A stretch of DNA of 45,211 bases, from positions 1 through 45,211 of the forward strand of contig JADFDG010000004.1 in the NCBI GenBank assembly GCA_018262975.1. Direction: 5' to 3'. Numbering within the stretch: position 1 is the stretch's first letter; each line of letters starts with the position of its first letter. This document shows positions 16,077 through 24,681 of this stretch, one piece after another. The DNA is from Gammaproteobacteria bacterium. Its GTDB lineage: Bacteria; Pseudomonadota; Gammaproteobacteria; Pseudomonadales; JADFDG01. The position numbers and the translations under genes are program-made. The notes under the pieces are model-generated. The model did no database searches. It was given only the letters and a program-made list of their open reading frames with translations, and was not told the DNA's origin.

Positions 16077-17258
16077 TCAGGTCAGCGCGTAGAGCGCATC
16101 GACCAGGCGCACGGCGCGCGGATCCAGCAGGATGTGCGCGCCCATGCGGTTCATCACGTAACCCACCGCGATGCCACGATCGGGGTCGGCCATGCCCAGC
16201 GAACCGCCGGCGCCCGGGTGCCCGAAACTGCGCCGGCCCGGGCCGAACGCCGCGCCGGGACGGTTCTGCGACAGCATCCAGCCGTGGCTGAAGCGCGTGT
16301 CGATGCCCAGCACGGCATCGCTGCCCGATGACGTTTCCGTCCAGCAGTACTTCAGGATGTCGCGCGGCAGCACCTCGATGCCGTCCAGCGTGCCGCCGAC
16401 CGCCAGCGCCGCGTAGAAGCGCGCCACGGCGCGCGCCGTGGCGTGGCCGTTGGCAGCGGGGATCTCCGCGCTGCGCCACTCGGCGGTGTTGGTGCCGGTG
16501 GCGATGCTCATCGGGTTGGCGAACGCGCGCGCGGTGATGCCGGTCGGGTCGGCCATCATCTTCTGCATGAAGCCGGAGGCTTCCGCATTTGACGGATCGG
16601 GGGCCGGGCGGGAGATGCGCGCGATGCGCACCTGTTCGGCCGCCGGCACGCCGATGTGCATGTCCAGCCCGAGCGGGCGGGCAAAACATTCCTGCAGCAG
16701 GCGACCGACGCCCTTGCCGGAGGCACGGCGCAACACTTCGCCCACCAGCCAGCCGAAGGTGAGCGGGTGGTAGCCATGGCACGTGCCGGGCGCCCACCAG
16801 GGTGCCTCGGCGGCCAGTGCATTGCACATGCGGTCCCAGTCGTACAACGCCTCGTCGGGCAACAGTTCGCGGATCGCCGGCAGCCCGGCGCGATGGCCGA
16901 GCAGCCACTTCACGGGAATGTGCTGCTTGCCGGCCTGCGCAAACTCCGGCCAGTAATACGCGACCGGTCGTTCCAGCGACAACGTCCCCTCGGCCACCAG
17001 CCGCAACGCCAGCGCACTGACCAGGCCCTTGGTGGTCGAGAAGATATTGACCAGCGTGTTCTCTGCCCACGGCGCGGAATGGCGGCTGTCGATGCTGCCG
17101 GCCCACAGGTCGGCCACCGGCTCGCCGCCCACGTACGCGGTGAAGGCAGCACCCAGCTCGCCGGCTTCGGTGAAATTGCGGCGCAGAGCGTCCTTGAGCG
17201 GCGCGAAGCGCGGCGCGCACCAGCCCTGGATTTCCACGTCTGCCTGCCCCGCTCTCAT
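16077..17258 (-). CDS. Beta-lactamase-fold serine hydrolase (class C/EstB-like)
   Basis: A 393-aa protein of the PF00144 fold. S74-T-T-K77 is the nucleophile motif; Y163 in GYHPLTFGWLVGEVLRR is the second catalytic element and HPGAGGSLG replaces the KTG box, as in esterases of the EstB/LipL type rather than true AmpC enzymes. No signal peptide is visible, so a cytoplasmic ester or lactone hydrolase is more likely than an antibiotic-resistance enzyme. The 'GYHPLTFGWLVGEV' pattern is common in homologues within lipid-degrading genomes. ATG 17258 is used; the upstream GGGGG-rich stretch is a poor ribosome site. Divergent from the protease. Confidence 0.85.
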   Translation of the reverse strand: MRAGQADVEIQGWCAPRFAPLKDALRRNFTEAGELGAAFTAYVGGEPVADLWAGSIDSRHSAPWAENTLVNIFSTTKGLVSALALRLVAEGTLSLERPVAYYWPEFAQAGKQHIPVKWLLGHRAGLPAIRELLPDEALYDWDRMCNALAAEAPWWAPGTCHGYHPLTFGWLVGEVLRRASGKGVGRLLQECFARPLGLDMHIGVPAAEQVRIARISRPAPDPSNAEASGFMQKMMADPTGITARAFANPMSIATGTNTAEWRSAEIPAANGHATARAVARFYAALAVGGTLDGIEVLPRDILKYCWTETSSGSDAVLGIDTRFSHGWMLSQNRPGAAFGPGRRSFGHPGAGGSLGMADPDRGIAVGYVMNRMGAHILLDPRAVRLVDALYALT

Positions 17259-17344
17259 GTCACCCCCGCACCGGTCGCCGCAGCGGGCGCGCCGGCCCGC
17301 GGAAGGCTAGAATGGTACCTCGCCAACCAGCCACGGCGCTCCCG

Positions 17345-18649
17345 ATGACCTTCCGATCCCCCGCCCTGCGCACGCTCGCCGCGCTGTTCGCCCTGTCCGC
17401 CATGGCGCCCGCACAGGCCAGCGGCGATATCCACCCGCGCATCATCGGCGGCGACGATGCCAGCGCCGGCGAGTACCCGTTCATGGCGGCGCTGGTGTAC
17501 AGCGCCCAGCCCAACGATTTCCAGGCACAGTTCTGCGGCGGCACCGTCATCGCCCCGCGCTGGGTGCTCACCGCCGCCCACTGCATGCCGGGCCTGCAGC
17601 CCGCCGACCTGCAGGTCATCGCCGGTGAAACCAAACTGGAGAACGCCAGCGATACCGGCCTGCGTACCGCTGTCGCGGCGATCCTCGTGCACCCGGGCTA
17701 CAACGATAATTCGCTGCTCAATGACATCGCCCTGCTGTACCTGGCGGCGCCGGTGGCCACGTCAGCCACCTTCGCCATCGACAGCACCTCGCTGTTGCTC
17801 GGCCTCACGGAGGGCGACGACCTCACGGCGATCGGCTGGGGCGTCGTCGAGGAGACGCCCGACGGCGATGTCTTCACGCAGATCCTGCAGGAAGTGCAGC
17901 TCGACTACGTGCCGCAGAGCGTGTGCAACAGCACGTATTACCCCGGCGACATCGCCACCACCGCCTTCTGCGCCTACTACCAGGACAACACCGCGCTGCC
18001 GCGCGACACCTGCCGCGGCGACAGCGGCGGCCCGCTGATGCGCGCGACCGTCGATGGCTGGCGCCAGGTGGGCATCACCAGTTTCGGCTTCAGCGACCTG
18101 TGTGCCACGCCGGATTATCCGGGCGTGTACACGCGCGTCAGTGCGTACAGCGGCTGGGTACTTGGCGCACAGGACAGTCCCGACCTCAAGGTGACGGCGA
18201 CCACGCTGTCGTCGTCGTCGAAGGCCGCCACCGTGCGCTTCCAGGTCAGCAACCTGTCGCCGGCTAATGCCGCGCCGGCCACCCAGTTGTCGATCACCTT
18301 CGAGGGCGACGTCAGCGTCACCAACCTCGCCGCGCTCGCTGGTTGCAGCGCCACCGTCGGCGGCAGCCTGCTGTGCGACCTCGGCACGCTGGCCGCCACC
18401 AAGAGCAGTGGCAACTTCGACGTGGCCCTGCAGTTCAGCGGCACCGGCACGTTCCGCGTCACCGGCACCGCGACGAGCACCGGTGGCGACTATTACGTCA
18501 TCAACAACAGCGCGGTGAAGACGTTCAAGGTCGGCAGCAGCGGTGGCGGCGGTGGCGGCGCCCTGCCGGCGCTGTCGCTGCTGACGCTGGGCCTTTGCCT
18601 GCTGCGCCGACGCCCGCATGCGCCGCATCGTCCACTGCGACTGCGATAG
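17345..18649 (+). CDS. Secreted trypsin-like serine protease with GlyGly-CTERM
   Basis: A 434-aa exported protease. A Sec signal (1-26, ending AQA) and short propeptide precede IIGG at 33-36. The catalytic triad is H79 (TAAHC), D127 (NDIALL) and S227 (GDSGGP); D221 at the base of the pocket predicts cleavage after Arg or Lys. A CARDB/DUF11-like beta domain follows (about 278-396), then a six-Gly run, a hydrophobic helix (ALPALSLLTLGLCLL) and RRR: the GlyGly-CTERM signal processed by rhombosortase and tied to type II secretion. The frame runs 11 residues past RRR and overlaps dinB by 32 bases. A TAGAAT -10-like box is at 17308-17313. Confidence 0.92.
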   Translation: MTFRSPALRTLAALFALSAMAPAQASGDIHPRIIGGDDASAGEYPFMAALVYSAQPNDFQAQFCGGTVIAPRWVLTAAHCMPGLQPADLQVIAGETKLENASDTGLRTAVAAILVHPGYNDNSLLNDIALLYLAAPVATSATFAIDSTSLLLGLTEGDDLTAIGWGVVEETPDGDVFTQILQEVQLDYVPQSVCNSTYYPGDIATTAFCAYYQDNTALPRDTCRGDSGGPLMRATVDGWRQVGITSFGFSDLCATPDYPGVYTRVSAYSGWVLGAQDSPDLKVTATTLSSSSKAATVRFQVSNLSPANAAPATQLSITFEGDVSVTNLAALAGCSATVGGSLLCDLGTLAATKSSGNFDVALQFSGTGTFRVTGTATSTGGDYYVINNSAVKTFKVGSSGGGGGGALPALSLLTLGLCLLRRRPHAPHRPLRLR

Positions 18650-19676
18650 CTTCTACGCCTCGGTGGAAGTCCGCGACCGGCCGGAACTGGCCGGTCTGCC
18701 GGTGGCCGTCGGCGGCACGCCGGAACGGCGCGGCGTGATCGCCACCTGCAATTACGTCGCGCGCCGCCACGGCGTGCGCTCGGCGATGTCGTCGCGACGC
18801 GCACTGGCGCTGTGCCCGACGCTGGTGATCCTGCCACCGGACTTCGCCAGGTACCGCGCGGTCAGCCAGGCGGTGAACCTGATCTTCCGCCGCTATACCG
18901 ATCTGGTCGAACCGCTGTCGCTGGACGAAGCCTACCTGGACGTCACCGACGCCGCCGCCCGCTTCGGCAGTGCCACGCACATCGCCGAGGCGATCCGCGA
19001 CGCGGTGCGCAGAGAGCTGGGCATCACCATTTCCGCCGGTGTCGCGCCCAACAAGTTCCTCGCCAAGGTGGCCAGCGACATCAACAAGCCCGACGGCCTG
19101 TACGTGGTGAAACCGGCCGCCGTCGACGCCTTCGTGCGCACCCTGCCGGTGGAACGGATCTTCGGCGTCGGGCGCGTCACCGCCGCAAAGATGCACCGCC
19201 TGGGCCTGCGCACCTGCGGCGACCTGCAGGCGCTGGACGAGGCGGAACTGGTGGCGCAGTTCGGCCGCTACGGCAGCGTGCTGTGGCGGTTGTGCCGCGG
19301 CATCGACGAGCGCCCGGTGCGCACCGACCGCCTGCGCAAGTCGCTGTCGGTGGAAAACACCTGGGCCGTAGACATAGGCAGCGCCGGCGAATGCCATGCC
19401 GCCATGGCGCGCCTGGTGGAGGAACTGCGCGCACGCTTTGCGAAAATCGAAGCGCGCTACCGCGTGACCGGGCTGGAAATCAAGGTGAAGTACGCCGACT
19501 TTCGCAGCCACGCACGCCAGTGCACCGGCAACACCATCGATGCCACCGCGCTGGATGCCTTGCTGGCGGCGCAACTGCAGGCACGGCCACCGCCGGTGCG
19601 CCTGCTGGGCGCGGGCGTCAAGCTCGCGCCACGCGACGAAAACAGCACGGCCCGCCAACCCGACCTGTTCGCCTAG
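18618..19676 (+). CDS. dinB: DNA polymerase IV
   Basis: A 352-aa Y-family translesion polymerase. D8 (CDCDSFYASVE), D103 and E104 (SLDEAYLDV) fall at the same numbers as the catalytic residues of E. coli Pol IV. The helix-hairpin-helix (ERIFGVGRVTAAKM) and little-finger domain follow, and the protein ends with a beta-clamp-binding motif, QPDLFA. The ATG lies within the last codons of the protease gene, so it could be translated from that message; no separate LexA box is visible within the short overlap. Confidence 0.96.
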   Translation: MRRIVHCDCDSFYASVEVRDRPELAGLPVAVGGTPERRGVIATCNYVARRHGVRSAMSSRRALALCPTLVILPPDFARYRAVSQAVNLIFRRYTDLVEPLSLDEAYLDVTDAAARFGSATHIAEAIRDAVRRELGITISAGVAPNKFLAKVASDINKPDGLYVVKPAAVDAFVRTLPVERIFGVGRVTAAKMHRLGLRTCGDLQALDEAELVAQFGRYGSVLWRLCRGIDERPVRTDRLRKSLSVENTWAVDIGSAGECHAAMARLVEELRARFAKIEARYRVTGLEIKVKYADFRSHARQCTGNTIDATALDALLAAQLQARPPPVRLLGAGVKLAPRDENSTARQPDLFA

Positions 19677-19685
19677 CCTGCCGTC

Positions 19686-20786
19686 TCAGTGGCTGGCGTC
19701 TTCGTCGGCGTCGGCCAGCGCCACGTCCGCGGGCGTATCGTCGGCGAGGTCAGCGAAGCGCGCATGCAGGATATCCATGGCACCGGGCACCGCGCGAAAG
19801 CGCAACGGATGATCGTCGACACGCTCGATACAGCCCTCGCCTTCCAGCCACGCCAACGTGGCCAGCACCTGCCCGGCGATCAGCGCAATCACCGGGCTCA
19901 CCGACGGTTTGTTGACCACCGCGGCGATGCTCTCGTAGGCCGTGCGCGGTTCGTCGTTGCAGAACGCCAGCGCGCGCTCCAGGCGGCGGCGGTGGAAACG
20001 GCGGATCTCCGCCACCCGCTCGTCCAGGCCGGTGAACAGCGGCCCGTGCGATGGCATCGCCAGCGTCACCGGCAAGTTGGCGAACTGCGTGATCGACGCC
20101 AGGTAGTCGCGCAACGGGTTGTCGATCCAGCCCCACCACACACTGATGTTCGGGTAGATCACCGGCAGGATCTGATCGCCGCACACCAGCAGGCCATCGC
20201 CGGACAGCAGTGCCGCATTGGCCGGCGTGTGCCCGTAACCGTAGACCACCCGCCAGTCGCGGCCGGCGGCGCGCAGGGTGCTGCCGTCCGCCAGCGTGCG
20301 CGTCTCGCCCTCCAGCGGCGGGCAGCCATGGCGGAAGAACTTGAGCATGCCGAGGATGTTGTAGCACTGGTCCTCGGGGATGCCCCAGCGCCGGAAGAAC
20401 GCGGTGACCTCGTCGGCCTGCTTGATCGAGCCACGCCAAAGGCGATGCAGCGCGTCGTGCTCGGCATCCGGCAACCACACCATCGCGCCAGTGCGTTCGG
20501 ACAGCCAGTGGGCGTTGCCGGCATGATCGGGATGGGCATGGGTCAGCACCACGCGGCTGACCCCGGCGCGCGCCAGTGGCCCGGCCAGCACCGACTCCCA
20601 GATCCCGCGGGTCTCGTCGGTGAAGTGGCCGGTGTCGACGATCACCAGCCCGTCGTCGCCGGCCAGCAGGTAGCTGTTGATGTGGCCGGGGTTGGCACGC
20701 ATCGGCAGCGACAGGCGCCAGACGCCGTCGGCCACCGGTACCGGCGTGCCGACATCAATGGCAGGCGTGTTCACGAGTCGGGTCAT
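19686..20786 (-). CDS. Metallo-beta-lactamase-fold hydrolase
   Basis: A 366-aa MBL protein. The zinc ligands are H83-x-H85-x-D87-H88 (LTHAHPDHAG), then His in YGYGHTPAN, Asp in VCGDQILP and His in PSHGP, a full two-metal site. A C-terminal winged-helix-like extension (about 280-350) follows, as in LACTB2-like and glyoxalase II-like members. It probably hydrolyses a thioester, lactone or phosphodiester; no specific substrate is readable. The start is the ATG at 20786; the longer open frame upstream is low-complexity. Divergent from the AraC-type regulator, which may control it. Confidence 0.85.
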   Translation of the reverse strand: MTRLVNTPAIDVGTPVPVADGVWRLSLPMRANPGHINSYLLAGDDGLVIVDTGHFTDETRGIWESVLAGPLARAGVSRVVLTHAHPDHAGNAHWLSERTGAMVWLPDAEHDALHRLWRGSIKQADEVTAFFRRWGIPEDQCYNILGMLKFFRHGCPPLEGETRTLADGSTLRAAGRDWRVVYGYGHTPANAALLSGDGLLVCGDQILPVIYPNISVWWGWIDNPLRDYLASITQFANLPVTLAMPSHGPLFTGLDERVAEIRRFHRRRLERALAFCNDEPRTAYESIAAVVNKPSVSPVIALIAGQVLATLAWLEGEGCIERVDDHPLRFRAVPGAMDILHARFADLADDTPADVALADADEDASH

Positions 20787-20902
20787 GACAGGCTGGACGT
20801 GGCAGTGAGGATTGCCTGTATACGCAGCGCCACCCGGCGACGCCATGACCGCCGGTGCGCGGCCGTTGAGCAGACCGGTCAGCCGCCACCGGCAGGGCGA
20901 GG

Positions 20903-20932
20903 TTGTGGGCGGGCGCCGGCGTCGGCTAATGT
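20903..20932 (+). promoter_or_regulatory. Candidate promoter, possibly leaderless, for the AraC gene
   Basis: TTGTGG (20903-20908) and TAATGT (20927-20932) are spaced by 18 bases. The -10 ends 6 bases before the ATG, so transcription would start at or next to the start codon, and no ribosome site is visible there. This fits a leaderless message, but both hexamers are weak. Confidence 0.35.
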
Positions 20933-20938
20933 CCGCCC

Positions 20939-21967
20939 ATGTCATACAACTTCGTGCCCAATTCGCTGATTCCCGGCTTCATCTCGCTGTGCGCCCAGTA
21001 CGGGGTCAGCCCGGACCTGGTATCGCGCCGCGCCGGCCTGTTGCCGCAACTGCTCACCGACCCGCAGGCCGTGGTCACCGTCGCGCAACTGGACGCACTC
21101 ATCTGTGCCATCCAGGACGAGTTGAAGGATCCGGCGTTCGGCGTGCACCTGGGCGAGTTCATCCGCGTCGACCTGCTGCAACTGGTCGGCACGCTGGTGG
21201 TCACGGCACCGACACCGCGCGAGGCACTGGGCCAGTTCATCCGCTTCAAGAAGCTGGTGCACCCGGTGGGCGAACTGCTGCTGCAGGAAGACGACCGCGT
21301 CGCCCGGCTGATCTTCCGCGAAGGCGGCAGCGAGGGCATCAGCGGCCGCTTCCGTTACGCGGAAATGTACTTCACCGCCATCATCTGCATTGCCCGCAGC
21401 CTGGTGCGGCGGGACATCCGCGTCTACCGCGTGGATTTCCGCCACGATGGCAGCGGCTGGCGCGACGAGCTGGTGCGTGCGCTCGGCACCACCGACATCC
21501 GCTTCAGCGCCGAGGAAAACATCGCCTGCTTCGAGCGCGATCTGCTCGACGAGCCCCTGCCCGGCCACTTCCCCGAGTACCACCGGCAGATCGAGCAACT
21601 GGCCGCGCGCCGGCTGGCCGAGTTGCCGGACGGCGGCGACACCGCGGCGGCCGTGCTGCGTTTCCTCGAGGAACAGATCGGCCGGCGCGTGGTCGGCATG
21701 GAAGACGTGGCGAAGCACCTCGACGTCACTCTGCGCACCCTGCAGCGTCGCCTGAAGGACGAGAACACCACCTACGCGGCACTGCGCGACTCGGTACGCT
21801 ACCGTTACGCACAGAAGTACCTGCGCGACCCCGGCATGGACATGGAGAGCATCGCCGCCGCGCTGGGCTTTTCGGAAACCGCCAATTTCTACCCGGCGTT
21901 CAAGCGCTGGAGCGGCATGTCACCGGGTGAATTCCGCCGCGGCAACGCGCCGCAGGCGCGCAACTGA
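20939..21967 (+). CDS. AraC-family transcriptional regulator (OruR/ArgR-like)
   Basis: A 342-aa regulator with an N-terminal Arabinose_bd-type sensing domain (about 15-200) and a C-terminal double helix-turn-helix (about 235-335: MEDVAKHLDVTLRTLQRRL and ESIAAALGFSETANFYPAFK, then GMSPGEFRR). This arrangement is typical of the OruR/MmsR-like branch, which often controls catabolic genes for fatty acids, sterols or amino acids. It is divergent from the MBL hydrolase; the 152-base gap could hold its operators. No palindrome stands out there. Ligand unknown. Confidence 0.92.
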   Translation: MSYNFVPNSLIPGFISLCAQYGVSPDLVSRRAGLLPQLLTDPQAVVTVAQLDALICAIQDELKDPAFGVHLGEFIRVDLLQLVGTLVVTAPTPREALGQFIRFKKLVHPVGELLLQEDDRVARLIFREGGSEGISGRFRYAEMYFTAIICIARSLVRRDIRVYRVDFRHDGSGWRDELVRALGTTDIRFSAEENIACFERDLLDEPLPGHFPEYHRQIEQLAARRLAELPDGGDTAAAVLRFLEEQIGRRVVGMEDVAKHLDVTLRTLQRRLKDENTTYAALRDSVRYRYAQKYLRDPGMDMESIAAALGFSETANFYPAFKRWSGMSPGEFRRGNAPQARN

Positions 21968-22039
21968 TCACGTCCGGCGCGGTTGATCCACGCGCGCCCG
22001 CCCCCATATCCTGAACGCCACGCGCCCTGGAGAAACCCG

Positions 22040-22336
22040 ATGTCCGCACGCCCCGGCCTTGCCGCCGTCCTCAGCTTCGTCATCCCCGGCCTCGGCCAGA
22101 TCTACAACGGGCACTTCATCCGTGCTGCCTTCTGGCTGCTGATCGCCTTCTGGGTGGTCGACAACCCGATGGCGTGGCCGTTCGAGGCCGGCTTCTGGCA
22201 ATGGATGACGCACTTCCTGCCGGCGCTCACCGCCTTCCACAAGGCGCGCCAGGTCGAACTGATCGCCGCCTGGAAGGCGGAGATGGCGCGCCGCGTCACG
22301 GGTGCGCCGGAAGGCGGCCGCACCTTCGACCAATAG
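22040..22336 (+). CDS. Small membrane protein (TM2/DUF5683-like)
   Basis: A 98-aa protein with two or three hydrophobic segments (about 7-22, 28-45 and 52-66). PGLGQIYNGHF resembles the PGxGQxYxG motif seen at the start of TM2-domain proteins. The last 25 residues are charged and soluble. ATG 22040 is preceded by GGAGAAA at good spacing. It lies 25 bases before the MFS transporter on the same strand and is likely co-transcribed. I cannot name a function. Confidence 0.75.
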   Translation: MSARPGLAAVLSFVIPGLGQIYNGHFIRAAFWLLIAFWVVDNPMAWPFEAGFWQWMTHFLPALTAFHKARQVELIAAWKAEMARRVTGAPEGGRTFDQ

Positions 22337-22361
22337 CGGCACCACAGCGGAGATCCACGCC

Positions 22362-23615
22362 ATGGACGGCGCCAACGCGCGCCCGGCAGGCTACCTGCGA
22401 TTGCTGTTCGCGCGCCGCTTCGGCCCGCTGTTCGGCACGCAACTGCTCGGCGCCTTCAACGACAACCTGCTCAAGCAGGCACTGGTCACGCTGGTGACCT
22501 TCCGGCTGGCCGGCGAGAACGCCAGCATGGTGAACAACCTCGCCGCGGCGCTGTTCATCCTGCCGTTCTTCCTGTTCTCGCCGCTGGCCGGCCAACTCTC
22601 CGACCACTTCCCCAAGCACCGCGTGGCGCGCGCCGTGAAGATCGCCGAGGTGTCGATCATGGTGGTGGCCGGCATCGGCTTCTGGTTGTCGAGCGTGCCG
22701 CTGCTGCTGCTGGCGCTGGCCTTGATGGGCCTGCACTCGGCGTTCTTCGGCCCGGTGAAATTCGGCGTGCTGCCGGAACTGGTGCCGGCACACGAACTCA
22801 CCGCCGCCAACGCGCTGATCGCTGCCGGCACTTTCCTCGCCATCCTGCTCGGCAACGTCGGCGGCGTGTATCTCGTCACGCTGGCCGGTGCACCGTGGGA
22901 ACCCGCACTGTGGCTGACGCTGGTCGCACTGGCCGGCCTGGCCTTTGCCTGGTCGATCCCGGCGCTGCCCGCGGCGGCACCGGAACGAAAACTCGAGTTC
23001 CATCCCTGGCGTGAACTGGTGGCATCGCTGGCCTTCGTGCGCGGCAACCGTGCCGCGCTGGCGGCACTGGCCGGCATCAGCTGGTTCTGGCTGGTCGGCG
23101 TGGCCTACCTCACGCAGTTGCCGGTGCTCGCGCGCGACATCGTCGGCGGCGGCGAGGACGAGTACGTGCGCATGCTGCTGGCCTTCTCGGTGGGCATCGG
23201 TGCCGGCGCGCTGCTGTGCGGCCGCTTGTCACGCCATCGGCACCGCCCGCGGCTGGCCATTATGGGCGCGCTGCTGATGAGCCTGTTCGCCGCCGAACTG
23301 GTGCGCCTGTGCATGGCAGGCCGCCCCGATCCTGCCTACGTGGTTGGCGTGCTGACCTTGCTCGGCGTGGGCGCCGGCCTGTACACCGTGCCGCTGTACA
23401 CCTTGCTGCAGGTGCACAGCCCCGCGGACAGCCGCGCGCGCAGTTTTGCCGCCGCCAACCTGCTCAATGCACTGGCGATGGTGGTGTCCAGCGTGCTCGC
23501 CATCGTCGTGCTGGTGGTACTCAAGTTGCCGCTGGCGACGCTGTTCGCCATCCTGCTCGCCGGCACGCTGCTGGTCGCCTTGATGCTCTGGCACCTCATC
23601 GGCCGCTCCGTGTAG
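22362..23615 (+). CDS. MFS transporter (LplT-like lysophospholipid transporter)
   Basis: A 417-aa protein with about 12 membrane helices. LFGTQLLGAFNDNLLKQAL at the N-terminus is the hallmark of the LplT branch, in which transporters flip lysophospholipids and are often fused or linked to acyltransferase/acyl-ACP synthetase (Aas). Here it stands alone. GPVKFGVLPELVP and GQLSDHFPKHR are the matching loop motifs. ATG 22362 follows GGAG. The stop codon TAG (23613-23615) is part of the GTAG foot of the adjacent repeat unit. Confidence 0.85.
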   Translation: MDGANARPAGYLRLLFARRFGPLFGTQLLGAFNDNLLKQALVTLVTFRLAGENASMVNNLAAALFILPFFLFSPLAGQLSDHFPKHRVARAVKIAEVSIMVVAGIGFWLSSVPLLLLALALMGLHSAFFGPVKFGVLPELVPAHELTAANALIAAGTFLAILLGNVGGVYLVTLAGAPWEPALWLTLVALAGLAFAWSIPALPAAAPERKLEFHPWRELVASLAFVRGNRAALAALAGISWFWLVGVAYLTQLPVLARDIVGGGEDEYVRMLLAFSVGIGAGALLCGRLSRHRHRPRLAIMGALLMSLFAAELVRLCMAGRPDPAYVVGVLTLLGVGAGLYTVPLYTLLQVHSPADSRARSFAAANLLNALAMVVSSVLAIVVLVVLKLPLATLFAILLAGTLLVALMLWHLIGRSV

Positions 23616-23715
23616 CGAGGGGGCCACGCCCCCGACCGCCCTTCCTGTAGAGAGGGGGCCACGCCCCCGACGCCTTGAAGGCAGAAAAGCATCGGGGGCA
23701 TGGCCCCCTCTCTAC
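23612..23715. repeat. REP-like triplet, locus 5
   Basis: Three units: direct 23612-23635 and 23647-23670, both with CCACGCC in place of CCATGCC, and an inverse unit 23692-23715 with the canonical centre. The shared variant suggests the second direct unit arose by duplication of the first. The first GTAG supplies the stop of the MFS gene. The SDR terminator follows at once. Confidence 0.9.
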
Positions 23716-23722
23716 AAAAATG

Positions 23723-23748
23723 AAAAAGGCGCCCGCAGGCGCCGTTTT
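23723..23748 (-). terminator. Rho-independent terminator of the SDR gene
   Basis: On the minus strand GGCGCC-TGCG-GGCGCC forms a stem followed by TTTTT. It begins 16 bases after the SDR stop and sits next to the repeat triplet. Confidence 0.8.
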
Positions 23749-23763
23749 CGTCACGCAGGTACT

Positions 23764-24534
23764 TCAGCGCGGCTGCATGCGGATCGCGCCGTCGAGGCGG
23801 ACCGTTTCGCCGTTGAAGAACTTGTTTTCCACCATGTGGCAGACCAGCGCAGCGTACTCCGGCGGGTGGCCGAGACGCTTCGGGAACTGGGTCATGTCGA
23901 TCAGCGGCTGCTTGACCTTGTCCGGGGCGGCATTCATCAGCGGGGTGTTGAAGATGCCCGGCGCGATGGTGTTGCAGCGGATGCCCAGCGGGCCGAGGTC
24001 ACGCGCGATCGGCAGGGTCATGCCGACCACGCCGCCCTTGGACGCCGCGTAGGCCACCTGGCCGATCTGGCCATCGAACGCCGCCACGGATGCCGTGTTG
24101 ACGATCACGCCACGCTCGTTGTCCTCGCCCGGCTCGTTGTTGGCCATGGCGGCGGCGCACAGGCGCAGCACGTTGAAGGTGCCGATCAGGTTGATGTTCA
24201 GCACCATGGAGAACACTTTCAGGTCGTGCGGGGCATTCTCGCGGCCGACGGTCTTCATGGCCGAACCCACGCCGGCGCAGTTCACGCAGATGTGCACGGC
24301 GCCGAACTTCTCGACCACCGCCTTCACGCCGGCCGCCACGGATTCCTCGCTGGTCACGTCGACCTGCACGAAGATGGCGTTGGCGCCAAGGCCGGCGGCC
24401 GCTTGCGGGCCACGCTCGGCGTCGCGGTCGAAGATGGCGACCTTGCCGCCCTTGGCGATGATGGCTTCGGCGGTGGACAGGCCCAGGCCCGACGCGCCAC
24501 CGGTGATCACGGCAACTTTGCCCTTGATATCCAT
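23764..24534 (-). CDS. Short-chain dehydrogenase (3-hydroxyacyl-CoA dehydrogenase type 2-like)
   Basis: A 256-aa classical SDR. TGGASGLGLS (11-20) is the NAD-binding glycine motif, D60 in VDV, NCAG at 85-88, and S149, Y162 and K166 are the catalytic residues. The sequence pattern (GSAMKTVGREN, then RLGHPPEYA and LDGAIRMQPR) is that of the HSD17B10-like 3-hydroxyacyl-CoA/hydroxysteroid dehydrogenases, which oxidise 3-hydroxyacyl-CoA in beta-oxidation. ATG 24534 is chosen; a longer frame is just the leader. The promoter carries the same palindromic core found at the acyl-CoA ligase and fabY. A terminator follows. Confidence 0.9.
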   Translation of the reverse strand: MDIKGKVAVITGGASGLGLSTAEAIIAKGGKVAIFDRDAERGPQAAAGLGANAIFVQVDVTSEESVAAGVKAVVEKFGAVHICVNCAGVGSAMKTVGRENAPHDLKVFSMVLNINLIGTFNVLRLCAAAMANNEPGEDNERGVIVNTASVAAFDGQIGQVAYAASKGGVVGMTLPIARDLGPLGIRCNTIAPGIFNTPLMNAAPDKVKQPLIDMTQFPKRLGHPPEYAALVCHMVENKFFNGETVRLDGAIRMQPR

Positions 24535-24560
24535 GGAATACCCCTTGTGGACGAAAATGA

Positions 24561-24574
24561 TGACCGACAGGTCA
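24561..24574. promoter_or_regulatory. Operator-like palindrome at the SDR promoter
   Basis: TGACCGACAGGTCA is TGACC-N4-GGTCA, the core of the 16-bp palindromes at 41219 and 43187, without their outer G/C pair. On the minus strand it begins 13 bases after the -10-like TATACT, close to the expected transcription start, a repressor position. Confidence 0.5.
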
Positions 24575-24587
24575 GGAAGCGGGCCGC

Positions 24588-24593
24588 AGTATA
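24588..24593 (-). promoter_or_regulatory. Candidate -10 box of the SDR gene
   Basis: TATACT on the minus strand matches the -10 consensus at five of six bases and lies 53 bases before the SDR ATG, with the operator-like palindrome in between. The next upstream sequence is the repeat pair, so any -35 lies beside it; none is clear. Confidence 0.4.
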
Positions 24594-24611
24594 CACGCCG
24601 TCCGCCGACCT

Positions 24612-24674
24612 GTAGTGAGGGGGCCATGCCCCCGTTTCATCGCCGCGCCATCGCGGGCATGGCCCCCTCGCTAC
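24612..24674. repeat. REP-like inverted pair, locus 6
   Basis: Unit 24612-24635 starts GTAGTGAG; the inverse unit 24651-24674 has one change in the centre (CGCGGGC). The loop is 15 bases. It lies between the end of the CbiM-like gene and the SDR promoter, both on the minus strand. Confidence 0.9.
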
Positions 24675-24681
24675 AGGAGGA

